Origin: Loxodes magnus
Lineage: Eukaryota > Ciliophora > Karyorelictea > Loxodida > Loxodidae
DNA length: 64,000 nucleotides
Direction of reading: 5' to 3'
Assembly: GCA_946699065.1 (NCBI GenBank)
Contig: CAMPDV010000058.1
Coordinates: 62,001 to 126,000, forward strand
Below, piece after piece: positions 22,490 through 32,995 of the stretch. The notes beneath the pieces are model-generated. The model worked only from the letters and a program-made list of their open reading frames with translations, made no database searches and was not told where the DNA came from. Both the position numbers and the translations under genes were made by a program. Position 1 is the stretch's first letter, and each line of letters opens with the position of its first letter.

Positions 22490-23185
22490 AGAATTCTTTG
22501 TCGAAACTAGAAGGAGGAACCTGGAACACACTAGTAACCTAAAACGATTCTCGATACAATAATGCCTACTTCTCAGGAGAAATCTCAGAATTTAATCCTT
22601 CAGAACAGATGAGCATGAAACAGTTATCAAAGTTGTATTAAACCTTCAGGAAGAGGTTAAGAAAATACGAAATGAGAACTTCATTCTGAGGGAGCTAATA
22701 ATTAATGGATTCCAAAATACTATTAACTTAAATTGAGTTTGGTTAAATAGGAGAGGAAACAGAACCTTATGAAATTGTAAGCAGTTGTAGTTCAGCCTGA
22801 TAAACTTCTAGTTAGAGGAAATTTAGAAAAAGAATGTATAGATTGAATCCGAATTTAGAGTCTTAAATAAGAAATCGGAAGTTAGCAGTTTTTATAGTAT
22901 AACAAAGTGGAAATGGAATAAATTGAAGTAAAATAAATTAAAGCATAAAAAAGAAGAAAAATTGCTATTATTGTATTAAGGAAGAATAAACAAGCAATTT
23001 AGAAAACTTTATAAAGCAACATTGGAAGAAATTTAGGCAAGAACAAGAAAAATTACATTGATCGCAATGAAGAAATAAATAGAAGAAAAAATCAAATTAA
23101 TATTCACAAAACCTGGGGCAGAAGAAACAAGAACATACAAATGCATATGGAGACAGATTTAAAAATGATATTTAATGAAAAATGG
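22490..23185 (+). mobile_element. ZK element d, degenerate
   Basis: The segment around 22590-22680 matches ZK-e (EFNPSEQMSM and a coiled coil NLQEEVKKIRNEN) but in different frames, so indels have accumulated. The knuckle remnant near 22958 keeps KNCYYC but has lost the His and last Cys, while the following HWKKFRQEQEK block is still recognisable. Boundaries are approximate. Confidence 0.55.
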
Positions 23186-23678
23186 TATCTACGGCTAAAC
23201 AATTATGTTAATTAAATAAATATTAAATAATAAAAAAATGAAATTATAATATCGCTAGTTTCTTTATAACTATATTAAAAAAACTTTCTTTTAGGTATAT
23301 TAATTGATAAATCCTTGACTAGCATAATAAAATTTCATTTATTTTATTTAAATTAAAACTAAGATTATAAACTAGCAAAGCAAAGACAATAATCAAAGTG
23401 CTGATTGTTTCATCAGCCATTTAAATAATGAAAAATAAATAAATGATTTTTATTTTAAATTATTTTATAATAGATAGAAAATACTAAAATGATTCATTTG
23501 AAACTTTTTAAATTAGCAAAGCTTATTAAATGTAGATAGCTCTTATTCCTAATAAATTAATTAAAAAATTAAAAATTAAATATATTTAGTACCTAAGTTA
23601 ATATAAAAAATTTTATCTGTTCTTTCTAGCCAATTTTTTTTAACTAAGTGGAGAAAAATTGGTATATACATATAATCT

Positions 23679-24171
23679 AAAAAGCAAAAAAGCAAAAAAG
23701 CAAAAAAGCAAAAAAGCAAAAAAGCAAAAAAGCAAAAAAGCAAAAAAGCAAAAAAGCAAAAAAGCAAAAAAGCAAAAAAGCAAAAAAGCAAAAAAGCAAA
23801 AAAGCAAAAAAGCAAAAAAGCAAAAAAGCAAAAAAGCAAAAAAGCAAAAAAGCAAAAAAGCAAAAAAGCAAAAAAGCAAAAAAGCAAAAAAGCAAAAAAG
23901 CAAAAAAGCAAAAAAGCAAAAAAGCAAAAAAGCAAAAAAGCAAAAAAGCAAAAAAGCAAAAAAGCAAAAAAGCAAAAAAGCAAAAAAGCAAAAAAGCAAA
24001 AAAGCAAAAAAGCAAAAAAGCAAAAAAGCAAAAAAGCAAAAAAGCAAAAAAGCAAAAAAGCAAAAAAGCAAAAAAGCAAAAAAGCAAAAAAGCAAAAAAG
24101 CAAAAAAGCAAAAAAGCAAAAAAGCAAAAAAGCAAAAAAGCAAAAAAGCAAAAAAGCAAAAAAGCAAAAAA
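23679..24171. repeat. Perfect 8-bp microsatellite (GCAAAAAA)n
   Basis: About 61 tandem copies of GCAAAAAA with no interruption seen. Because 8 is not a multiple of 3, each frame repeats every 24 bp, and the long Lys/Gln/Ser or Phe/Leu frames across it are by-products. It lies between ZK-d and the coiled-coil gene at 24418. Confidence 0.97.
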
Positions 24172-24417
24172 TTTAAAGATGAAGATATAACAAGAGTAAT
24201 TAAAAATTGATGAGATAAGATTGTATTTAAAAAGAAATAAATAAACATCTCTAAGAGATAATAGTAAAATTTAAAATAGTTAAGTAATCAAATCTTTTTG
24301 AAATAATTATATAATAAAAGATAAAAAGAAATAGTTTAAAAATATATTTTTGATGTTTTTTAATTATTTAACTTATGAACACAGTGTTAATAAACTTAGT
24401 TTAATTTTATTTCTTCA

Positions 24418-26029
24418 GGTATAATTTAATATAATTTGCAGATTCCAAAAAAATTAAGAATTATTAAAAGCTACAAGCAATATTTTTACTGTAGTAAAAC
24501 TTAATATAAATGCAAAGAAATGTGAAGTGATTTAGCTTCTGAAAAAGGAGAAAGAAACTAAATTAATTTAAATATTAATGAATTCCAATCACATAGAAAA
24601 GCTCAATCATTTTTCTAGGCTACAAATTGGGTAACAGTCTAAGTTTCAAAAAATGTTGTGAAAAAAAGGTCTCTGCATACTGGAGAGCAATTTGAAAAAC
24701 TTATGTACTTTCCAAATATGAAATTGTATCTTCAATTAGTTAAAAGAACCTTAACAGAACTTTTATTTTACAAAAAGTAGAATATGGAAGCAATATACCA
24801 CCTTGAGCACTAATATCAGGAATTAAAGGAATAATTAGAAAAATTATTAGATCGCAAAGACTTATATCAAAATTAGCTTTCAAGCATTCTTAATCTTTTT
24901 TTAATGAATTATGTTTTGTTGATTTTAATTTACTTCCATTTATCCATTCTTCGACATAAAAATTTATGCGCTTTTATTGGTAAATAACTAGATTCAGCTA
25001 GAAAAATAGTAATTCTGATATAGCCTTTTTACTTCAAAGATGCAATAAATTTAACCTTCCTTACGAGAAATATATAAATAAAGGCATTGAAAAATACGAT
25101 TTAGATATTTAAAGAAACTTATGATTTCAAAGAGTTTAATAAGTACCTAGCATTTAAATCTAAGCAAATTCTTCTTAAATTAAAAAATGGAAAGAAATCC
25201 GGGAATATAAATTTCAAATTCTTAGTTAATTGACTAGTCGAAGTCAGTCATTGAAAAGTAGGAAAATAGAGTTCAAAAAGAAAAATTTATTCATTCTAGA
25301 AATTGGACTCAAAGATTTTCCAAGTTTTAAAAGCTTGAGAAAGTCTATTATCAGGAAATTATATAATTATATTTCTTATTTGAACTAATGAAAATCAAAA
25401 TATTGATATTAAAAGAGTAAAATCAAAATATTAGTTTGCTTATGGAAAGCAAAAAAGAAAAAGTATAGTTTATCAAATTAAATTAAGAATTAATTAGAAA
25501 CCTTAATATCCAAATTTATGTTAATGGAAAAAATTAAGCAATGACTTCGACAATAATTCATAATCTTAATGTCAAGTTTAAATATCTTTAAGATAAAATT
25601 ACAAATAGAATAAAAAAGCTTGGGGGAATAAGAAAACTCTCAATAATATTACAAAATAAAAATAAAGAAATGCGAAATATATAAAAAATTTAGACTTAAA
25701 TACTTGAATTGATGAAGATATAAGCAAATAAATAACAAAAACTAGAATAAAATTTTAAATAACTTTGAAAAGCTATATGTAACAAAGGATGTAGAAATCT
25801 ATAAAAAGAAATGAATTTAAAAGATATGGAGAAACGACATCCAAAAAGAATGAGAATACTTGAAGATAATTAATGGCAACATAAGAGAGAAAGAGTAATT
25901 TTTATTTTAAAGCATGAAAAGCATAAACTGATCATGCTCTAAAAACTTTTAAAGTTAATATTATTACAAAATTCTTCTAAGAATATCTTTAAAGAAATTT
26001 AGTCATGTATACAGCAAAATAATTTTTGA
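24418..26029 (+). CDS. Coiled-coil protein gene, possible tiny intron
   Basis: Two long open segments under the variant code. The first, in the frame of CAG at 24439, runs to about 25224. It starts with a Cys-containing stretch (YFYCSKTQYKCKEM, then FQSHRK, possibly zinc-binding), then a coiled coil (HLEHQYQELKEQLEKLLDRK) and a hydrophobic segment (MNYVLLILIYFHLSIL). The second, one frame over, runs from about 25238 to UGA 26027-26029 and is strongly coiled-coil (KLNQELIRNLN, KIQTQILELMK) with a basic C-terminus. Removing GTTAATTGACTAG (25225-25237), or the 19 nt to 25243, joins the frames exactly. The start is unclear, with no upstream ATG in frame. Family not recognised; a TRIM-like or structural protein is possible. 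Confidence 0.45.
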
Positions 26030-26112
26030 TCAAATAGAAATTAATTAAAATGTTTTCACTTTAATAACATATATTAAATAAATTAGACATAACATAAAAC
26101 TATATAAATAAA

Positions 26113-26995
26113 ATGGTTGAAGTTTCAAGAAAGGCTTCTATACTTCCTCTTCCTAAGCCAAAAAGGAAGGGAGGAAGCAGGAAGCCTCTTCTTGAATGTC
26201 GTCTTCTTCATAACTTTAACCATTTTCTTAATATTAACAACCTTAGCAACCTGGAATTTAACAAGAAGAATAGAAAAAGGCACAGAAAAGTAAGCATATT
26301 GAAACACCGACTTCAATAGAGAAGCCTAGAAAGCAGGCAAAATCTGCTTTACACCAAGAGGTGTCGGAATTTAATCCTTCTGGCCAGATGAGCATGGAGC
26401 AACTCATCCAAGTTGTACTAAATCTCCAGGAAGAGGGCAAGAGACTAAAGAAGGACAACGACAGGCTAATGGAGAATCTGAACAAGCAAGAGGAAATCGA
26501 GTCAAGACTTATGTCATAAGAAAGGGAATTAAGTGCATTTTGGAACATATCACAGAGTTAGAACTGCCAATCCTAAAATTAGCAATAGAAACAGACGGAG
26601 CTGGGCAACAATCTTGGAGAAATAGAAGATAAGCTGCAACAACAAATGAAACTTAATGAGCAAAGAGGTGATCCAATACTGATAGAGGTAATTTACAAGA
26701 AGAAGAAGGTTAAGTTAATCAAAGTAGTTAAAAAGTGCTACTATTGTAATTCAGAGAAACACTTATGAAGAAGATGTGAATAATTCCTAAACTTTAAGAA
26801 TCAGTATTGGAGAAAATAGAGGAAGCAGCAAGCGTAGCAAAAGAAAATGAGACAACTATAACAAAGAATAATTAGAGAGAGACTATTCATAAACTAGCTT
26901 GGAAATATTTATAGGAAGAAACCTTTGCTGCACTGAAGACATAGTTAGAGACAACAAGAACAAATAGGTGGGAGAGGAGTAGAGACCTATAAATT
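26113..26995 (+). pseudogene. Gag-like zinc-knuckle ORF of ZK-e, one N-terminal frameshift
   Basis: The first about 60 codons from ATG 26113 are in a different frame from the rest. From about 26290 a single frame runs over 200 codons: TPTSIEKPRKQA, EFNPSGQMSMEQLI, a coiled coil (LNLQEEGKRLKKDNDRLM), then the knuckle CYYCNSEKHL-UGA-RRC. With UGA as Trp the knuckle is a complete C-x2-C-x4-H-x4-C with an aromatic two residues after His, as in the other copies (Tyr or Phe). A one-base indel near the N-terminus probably broke this copy. Confidence 0.65.
26143..26177 (+). other. Potential RNA hairpin at ZK-e 5' end
   Basis: CTTCCTCTTCCT (26143-26154) pairs with AGGAAGGGAGGAAG (26164-26177), 12 bp with a GG bulge. 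ZK-a and ZK-c have a shorter CTCC/GGGGAG pairing at the same place despite different sequence. Confidence 0.4.
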
Positions 26996-27149
26996 TTTTT
27001 TAATCCCGGAGCAATCTGGAATCTGCATGAAGTGGTGAAAATCCTCGAAAATTGCCAAACTTAATTATTTTAATAATAATAAAATAGATATCTAATTCAA
27101 GAAACTATTTCAATCCTTAATCTAAGAATTTATATTTATAACTTTTAAT

Positions 27150-28271
27150 ATGAGATGAATAAACGATATTTCAAAACTTAATTCGATAAACTTTATTTAT
27201 GTAGATAGGAATTTAATACATTTAAGCTCATTTTCCAATGTAATCTTTTATTCAGACGATTTTAAGAATTTCAATAAACATAAATAATTACTGGAAAAGA
27301 TTGCAAAAGAGTAATTTTATATGACTATAACTATATTAATTCAATAGTTTACGTGATACAAGATAATTAAAGTATAAATACATAAAAATATTCCATCAAC
27401 AATTATTTAGAAGATAATTAGAGATCTTAAGGATCAGAGTGAAGAAAAAATAGATCCTACTAAAAGGAACCAGTAAACGGATTTAATGAGCTAATCAAAT
27501 CCTTATCAAGATGAGAGTGAAAGAGAATCATGATTGAAAATATAGAAACTTTTAAATTCAGCTCAATTTGCAAGTTTATATGCCAATAATTATGAAATTA
27601 TGTCTCAATATTTCAAAAAGTGAAACTCTTATAGTTTTTAATTTTTATTTAAAGAATGGTTAACTATATTATTTTTATATTTTAGCTGTCTTTTTAGAAT
27701 AATAGTATTAATTATAGTGGATCCACCTTTATTATACTTGTCATTGCTTGTTCTTTATAATATTAATTTAATACATATCCTTTTACCTTATATGTTTTCT
27801 TTAGTTCCAGTCTAAATCGTCTACTTGCAGATTTACTTATTTCAATTTATAATTTTATTTTCTCTAAAAGAGCTTGGACTTAAATGTTTTCAGTACTACA
27901 TTTTCATTTCGATTGATTTTCAAGAAATTTCCAAAATTTTATCATAGTACTAACTGGGTATCTTTCATAATAATCCACTTCAAACAAAGGCCAAGCAATT
28001 GATTCAGTTAAAGTATGAATATTAAAAATTAAGAAACTTAAAAGCAGGTTTCTTCATGCTTTTGGTCTTGTCTAAAGCCTTCTTCCCACTTGATCGGCAT
28101 AGCAGGTAGGCTATATTATTTTCCAATAAAGTCAAACTAGTAACTTACTATTAAAATAACCAAACTATTTAAATTTTATTGAAAAGACTAACTATACTTA
28201 AATAATTAAAAGAAGAAAAAAAAGTTAAAATGTATGATAAATATTTTTATCATTATAGTTCTGTTTAATGA
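27150..28271 (+). CDS. Multi-pass membrane protein of unknown function (373 aa)
   Basis: A single frame from ATG 27150 to UGA 28269-28271 under UAA/UAG = Gln and UGA = Trp, with four internal UGAs. The hydrophilic N-terminal 145 residues include an acidic stretch (DLKDQSEEKIDPTKR). Residues about 168-255 hold several strongly hydrophobic segments (LTILFLYFSCLFRIIVLIIV, LLYLSLLVLYNI, QIVYLQIYLFQFIILFSL) broken by Pro. The C-terminal third is a charged cytosolic-like tail (QTKAKQLIQLKYEYQKLRN, KQLKEEKKVKM). The arrangement recalls ciliate channel-like membrane proteins, but no pore or transporter motif was recognised. It begins just after the ZK-e 3' end. The composition and long uninterrupted frame make it a likely real gene. 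Confidence 0.6.
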
Positions 28272-29095
28272 TAACATTTATAACAATATTTTAAGGAGAG
28301 TTTGATATTCTTAGTGCTTATTAATTTTCTTAAATTTTTAATTTAGTTAAACTAAATTTACTAGAATAGTTACTAAATATGCATTATTCTAATTGAAATT
28401 TATTTGTATAATCTTAGTAAAACTTGGTACAATACAATGTTTGGTATTCTATCAGCAAAAATTTCTTTAATTTAATTTTGTTATTTATTATTTAAGAAAA
28501 TTCATGGTTTGGTAATTATCTTATTGATATCTTAAAACATCTTTTCTTTTTTATTTTCTTGAAGACTATAGTAGAAAGATAAATTACCTCATGCTTTTTG
28601 TTCTATTTTTAAAATAAAAATGTTAATTTTGTAAGAATAAGCAATAAAGGATTAAACTTAAAATGAGGATAAATTCTTTTTTACTTTAGAATTGTTAATA
28701 AATAAAAAATAGTTATTTCTTCAGTTGCTAGCTTCACCATGTACTGAATCAATAGCGCTAAATTTAAAAAAGATGATTTATCATAAAAATAAATTATAAA
28801 TAGAGTCCTTTTAATTAAACCTACTTGGATAATCTCTTATTTATTAGAATTGAGTAATAAAGCAAATAAACTTTATTTAACTTTGAACTAAACTAAGTTT
28901 ATGATAATTTTTGTAATTCTTTCTTCTAGTATTAGTTAATAACATCTTAAATATAATACAAATAATTTGATTTAGGCTTAGAATAATTTACTATTAAACT
29001 GATTTCATCTGTAGTTGTTTAATTAATATTAATCTAAAATAATTTATTTAATACTTAATTTAGCAGTTTAAAGAACTTTAGAAAAATAGTTTTAA
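28272..29095. other. AT-rich stretch, no gene recognised
   Basis: No conserved frame or repeat was found between the membrane protein gene and ZK-f. Confidence 0.55.
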
Positions 29096-29105
29096 TTTAG
29101 ATTTT

Positions 29106-29989
29106 TAAAAAATGGAATCTTAAAATCTTGTTCCCGGCTTTTTCTTGAGCAAAGAAGAGAAAAAAGCTATAGAGAAAAAGTAGGCATAAAAAAAGTATCA
29201 AGAGTCTTCTTCTCCTCACTTATAAAACTAATAAAGAACCTAATAACTATAATAAACACCTCCTAAAGTAATAAAAAGAAAGGAATCTAATATAATAACA
29301 GGAAAAGAACTTCCATCAAAGATAATTAAAAAGGAAATCAATATTTAACAGTTAGTATTTGAAATATCCATTCTCTAGGAAGAGATTAAAGTGCTTAAGT
29401 AGGAAAATTAAGAACTAAGAAACTTAATATCGCTTGGATAAGATAATTTACAGATTAGAATTATTAATTAAGAAAGGGAACTCCAAGCATATTCGAACAT
29501 TCAAACTGAACATAGATAAGAAACAGCAAGACTTGGAAATATCGTATAAAAACAAGAGTTGGAGTTTATTAAGTAAAAGAATATTAGCACAAACATAATT
29601 AATTAGACAAATTAGATGGAGATAGAATAAAAAGAGGTTATAAATCGAAAACCAATCAGATAAGTAAGGAAGAAATGCTACTACTGTAAGAGTAAGTGAC
29701 ATTTGTACAAGAATTGCTAAAAATTTTAGAATTTCAAGAGAAAATTTTGGCGTAAAGAATAAGAAAAATACTAGAGGCTCTATTGTAACTAGCATGGAGA
29801 TATTTACAGAAGAAAATGATATGAAGTACCTTTTGAAATAATAAGAACAAGAAATCAAAGAAACTGAGAAGACCTTAGTAAAGATAATTTCATTAGAAAG
29901 TCAAGAATGATGAGAAGTGTTGCTGATAAAACAACTTATTTTAAACGGTGTCCAGATTGGCACTGTTGAACATTTTAATTTCATTATTA
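29106..29989 (+). mobile_element. ZK element f: intact ORF
   Basis: Flanked by TTTAGATTTTTAAA (about 29097-29110) and TTTAGATTTTAAA (29990-30002), a target-site duplication differing by one T. The 3' part ends TGGCACTGTTGAACATTTTAATTTC. The ORF is uninterrupted. Sequence is diverged from ZK-a/c, closer to ZK-e. Confidence 0.72.
29112..29963 (+). CDS. Gag-like coiled-coil / CCHC zinc-knuckle protein of ZK-f
   Basis: Open from ATG 29112 with UAA/UAG = Gln. A Lys/Gln-rich N-terminus is followed by a coiled coil (LQEEIKVLKQENQELRNL) and the knuckle CYYCKSK-UGA-HLYKNC, where the UGA at 29697-29699 lies just before the His. After it come NFKRKFWRK and RLYCNQHGDIYRRK, the shared family block. Reading UGA as Trp, translation passes a UGA at 29817 and continues to FKRCPDWHC and a further UGA at about 29961. 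If UGA is a stop at 29817 the protein is about 235 residues. Role: nucleic-acid-binding retroelement protein (inferred from family architecture). A 136-residue standard-code frame on the opposite strand is an antisense shadow. Confidence 0.65.
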
Positions 29990-30199
29990 TTTAGATTTTA
30001 AAGAGTATTACTTATAAGGCTTTTTTATTATCAAATTTAATTAATTAGTATAAATTAATTTTTAGATGAACTTTTAGTATCTGTATGAATAAAATAGGAT
30101 TATATAAATATATTGCTATTGTATGTAATTATTGGTAGAGTAAGTCTTTAAATCAATATTTAAAATTTAAGTATATTAAGTTTTTAATTTTTTGGATTA

Positions 30200-30517
30200 T
30201 TAATTAATTTCAACTAAAAAATTTTTGGACCGGAAACTCCTTTCCGATCGCACGACTCGACGCTCTCTTTTTATGGAATAACGGGGATATCTTGTTGTGC
30301 TCCAGGCACAGCTGCTAGAGAGCTCCATCGCTATGAGCAGCCAGGCTTCAAGCCCCTACCAAGAGCGGATAATCTCAAAGACAGTGTTCCATTCAGAAAA
30401 TGACTCTGACCTGGGACTTTCTCAGCGACAGGAAAGGAACTTGTTCCTAGTCATATAACCAGAAAGTGTTGTCACGAAGGCCATTCTCAGCTCCCACCAT
30501 CTTTTCAATTTTTTTTT
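30200..30517 (+). mobile_element. 300-bp GC-rich retroposon-like repeat, copy 1
   Basis: One of three copies (others 53384-53692 plus, 60960-61270 minus), about 90% identical and roughly half G+C in AT-rich surroundings. All begin TTTCAACTAAA and end near CATCTTTTCA. Flanked by an imperfect direct repeat (TTTTTTGGATTAT / TTTTTTTGATTAT). It carries two overlapping open frames under the variant code; neither shows clear codon conservation between copies. No poly(A) tail and no clear pol III boxes. Confidence 0.8.
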
Positions 30518-30586
30518 TTTGATTATATGTAATAGAGAAGGTTTACAATAGCTTAATATTTAAGTAATTGCTAAAATAGTAAAAAA

Positions 30587-30658
30587 TTCACATTAGTCTA
30601 GCAGGTTAGAATATTCGGCTTTCACCCGAAAGACCCAAGTTCTAAACCCGGATGTGGA
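30587..30658 (+). pseudogene. tRNA-Glu pseudogene
   Basis: 72 nt aligned end to end with the tRNA-Glu(UUC) genes. The anticodon arm is unchanged (UUC), but the T arm is broken: CCAAG faces CCCGG, and the loop reads TTCTAAA instead of TTCGAGT, destroying box B. There is also C to T at position 2 of the acceptor stem. It lies about 70 bp after the 300-bp repeat. Confidence 0.85.
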
Positions 30659-30929
30659 ATTTTTTATATTTTCGTCAAAATACAGAAACTAAAGTAATTA
30701 AATTTGTTTATAAATATAAATATCTTAAAAAAACTCATTTATAATAGTTTGCTTATACTTAATTATTCGATCTCTCTTTCTATTATTTAAAATTTCTTAT
30801 AAAATTTATTATATGCAAATTCCAATAAAATAAGTTAAATTTTAAAGGTTTAAATATACTTAAATTAATATTTTTAAAACTAAAGCATTGACGATAAAAT
30901 CAATATTATTATAATATAAATAAATAGGG

Positions 30930-31190
30930 AGGAGCAATCCTCCAACTAGCATTGATTTAAGATCTGGTACCAGGAAGCACTCATGGGGGAAGAACCGAAT
31001 GAGAATCTTGGAAGGAGCCAAGAGAGAAGACAAAGACTAAAGAGAGATCAAGAAATGTTATTGATGAAAAATGTCAGATACTAAGGTTTCTTAGGGAGCA
31101 TTCTGATCATGTTCTATAGAAGACGAGACTCATAAAGGACGTTAGCACTGTGAAAGACTTCAGAAAAGGATTTTTTTGACTTTAAAATTT
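30930..31190 (+). other. GC-richer island, unassigned coding-like sequence
   Basis: Distinctly less AT-rich than its neighbours. One frame reads GEEPNENLGRSQERRQRLKR and resembles the ZK coiled coil; another gives REHSDHVLQKTRLIKDVS. It may be the N-terminal part of ZK-g or a separate remnant. Frame and limits cannot be fixed by eye. Confidence 0.35.
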
Positions 31191-31339
31191 TTTTAAAGAG
31201 CTACGCGCTCTCTAATCTAATTAATTAATTTATGATACCTAATTATTTATATCCTCTCATTTTATGTTCTTTTGTATTAAATAATTATATTTTTATTTAT
31301 TAAGTTATATTAATTAAACTCAAATAAAATTTAAAATAT

Positions 31340-32165
31340 ATTATAATAGAAGAAGGTGGCTCCTAAGAAATAATCTAATAAAAACTAACAGAACATCGAC
31401 TTATAAAACCCTCTAAGCGAAATATACTCCCTAGGAGCTAAAAATAAAAAATTTTATAATCAATTCTAGACTTTATTTAATGATTAGATTCTCTAATTTT
31501 TACTGTACAACAACTATGAAATGAAAATCAATATTAAAAATGGAAATCAACACTAAAACTTCCAATTCTTAACTTATTTAATAACTGGAAAAAATGGAAT
31601 TAAAACTTTAAGATACTAAAAAGTAAAATAATTCTTATTAACTTATTTCTCTTCATGATGATCCTATGTAGTGGAAGAGCAGTATTCCGAAACCTTTTCT
31701 AATCGGAAAACATATTAAAAATGGTGAAATGTCGAAAATGTCAAAAATTAGGACATATCTCCAAAAAATGCACAAAAAGGTGCTTCTTTTGCCAAAGAAA
31801 TGGACATATATTTAAAAACTACTGGTACTTTTAGAGAAAACAGAAATATGAAAGTCGAAAGTTATGAAATAACATGTCAAAGTTATACTGTTCCTCAAAA
31901 GGAATTTTTATAGGAAAAAGGCATATGGGGGAGATTAATTACTATTTGATAAAGTGAATGCTCAAAAAAATAAGGACCAGACAAATATTTGGAACTAATT
32001 GAGACTGAAAAAAATTCCTACTGTCAAGAAGGGATAAATTAGCTTGAGTCGATAATTAATAAAAAATACGAATCTAGTAATTCGAGAGAAGAATGGATGA
32101 TCCCATGAACATTTGAGAAAACTTACAAACTGATTCCGTAACTAAACTATCAAAGGAAAAAGTCA
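31340..32165 (+). mobile_element. ZK element g with two zinc knuckles, degenerate
   Basis: The knuckle region starting at ATG 31720 encodes CRKCQKLGHISKKC followed directly by CFFCQRNGHIFKNY, i.e. one complete CCHC knuckle and a second whose last Cys has become Tyr. Downstream KLYCSSKGIFIGKR matches the family block. The upstream Gln/Asn-rich part and DDPM motif (compare QDPMDIE in ZK-c) lie in other frames, so the copy has indels. Limits are approximate. Confidence 0.6.
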
Positions 32166-32995
32166 CGTAATCAGATGATAATAATTATTATTATAAATAA
32201 TAAATATTAACAAAAGAAATTGCATTTTTATAACTTATAGAGCTTATTTAATTATTGATTATTTTAACGCTTTCATTTATATTTCTGAGGTTTAAAATTT
32301 TTTGTCTTTATAATGTTAACTTTATGGATATAATTAAAAAAATTATATTAAATTACTCAACATTTTAAATAAATGTAAAATAAAGATTTCATTGTTAAAT
32401 ATTTATAAAAATGAAGCTTAAAAAATATAAAAATAGTACAAAAAAATGGGATAAATAAGTATAAATAATCTGCGTACTGGAAGCATTTTTATGAAATAAG
32501 AGAGAACTTTTAATCAAGAATAGAGAAAATGATAAAAAAGCTTACAGAAAAAAAAAATTATTTTTAATAGAGAGATAAAAAAAGATAATAAACGGTATCT
32601 ATAATTTAAATTTTTCATACATATCAAAAAAAAATTTCATTAATTTTGAACTGGAAAAATTATATATATTTATAAAAAAAATAACAGTAACAAATTTAAT
32701 TTAATCATAAAATTTTAGAATCATTCAATTTATTTTTAAAGCAGATTTAGAAAAAATTTTAATCCTAAATTAGAAAAAAAATTAAAGAAAAAATCGCAAT
32801 TGAAGTAAAATATAACAATAAAAAAAAATTAGTAAAAATTTGGATTTATAAAAAATTTAAAGAACAATTTAAAAAATGTTTATTTCTTTTATGACATATA
32901 TAAATAAGAAAAAAATATAATAATAAAAAAGAGTTTGAAAACTTATGCATAAAAAGATATCTAAATTTAAATACACTTTATAATAAAAGACACAT
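32166..32995 (+). other. Left flank of the 2166-bp array
   Basis: Very A-rich. Lys/Asn/Ile-rich frames are open here, for example KIKEKIAIEVKYNN and onward near 32780, but they switch frame and resemble nothing known. The unit array begins abruptly at 32996. Confidence 0.35.

Larger units (their letters stand above)
26109..27075 (+). mobile_element. ZK element e
   Basis: Starts AAAATGGTTGAAG, like ZK-a. The C-terminal block (NFKNQYWRKQ ... RLFINQLGNIYRKK) is the best conserved of the family. The 3' end (GTGGTGAAAATCCTCG) parallels ZK-a's GAGGTTGAAAGTCCTCC. No convincing target duplication; a short AATAAAAT occurs at both sides. Relatively GC-rich. Confidence 0.75.

Noticed and set aside
23576-24248. 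Several 160-200 residue frames of Lys/Gln/Ser or Phe/Leu repeats
   Set aside because: All are by-products of the 8-bp (GCAAAAAA)n array, which is open in every frame on both strands.
26125-26548. Minus-strand ORFs of 63 and 96 residues
   Set aside because: Antisense to ZK-e, whose plus-strand frame carries the family motifs.
29448-29858. 136-residue minus-strand ORF
   Set aside because: Antisense to the ZK-f zinc-knuckle ORF, whose protein motifs are conserved in other copies.
30200-30517. Confident protein call for the 300-bp element
   Set aside because: Two overlapping frames are open in all copies, and substitutions between copies do not clearly favour either; it is kept as a mobile repeat.
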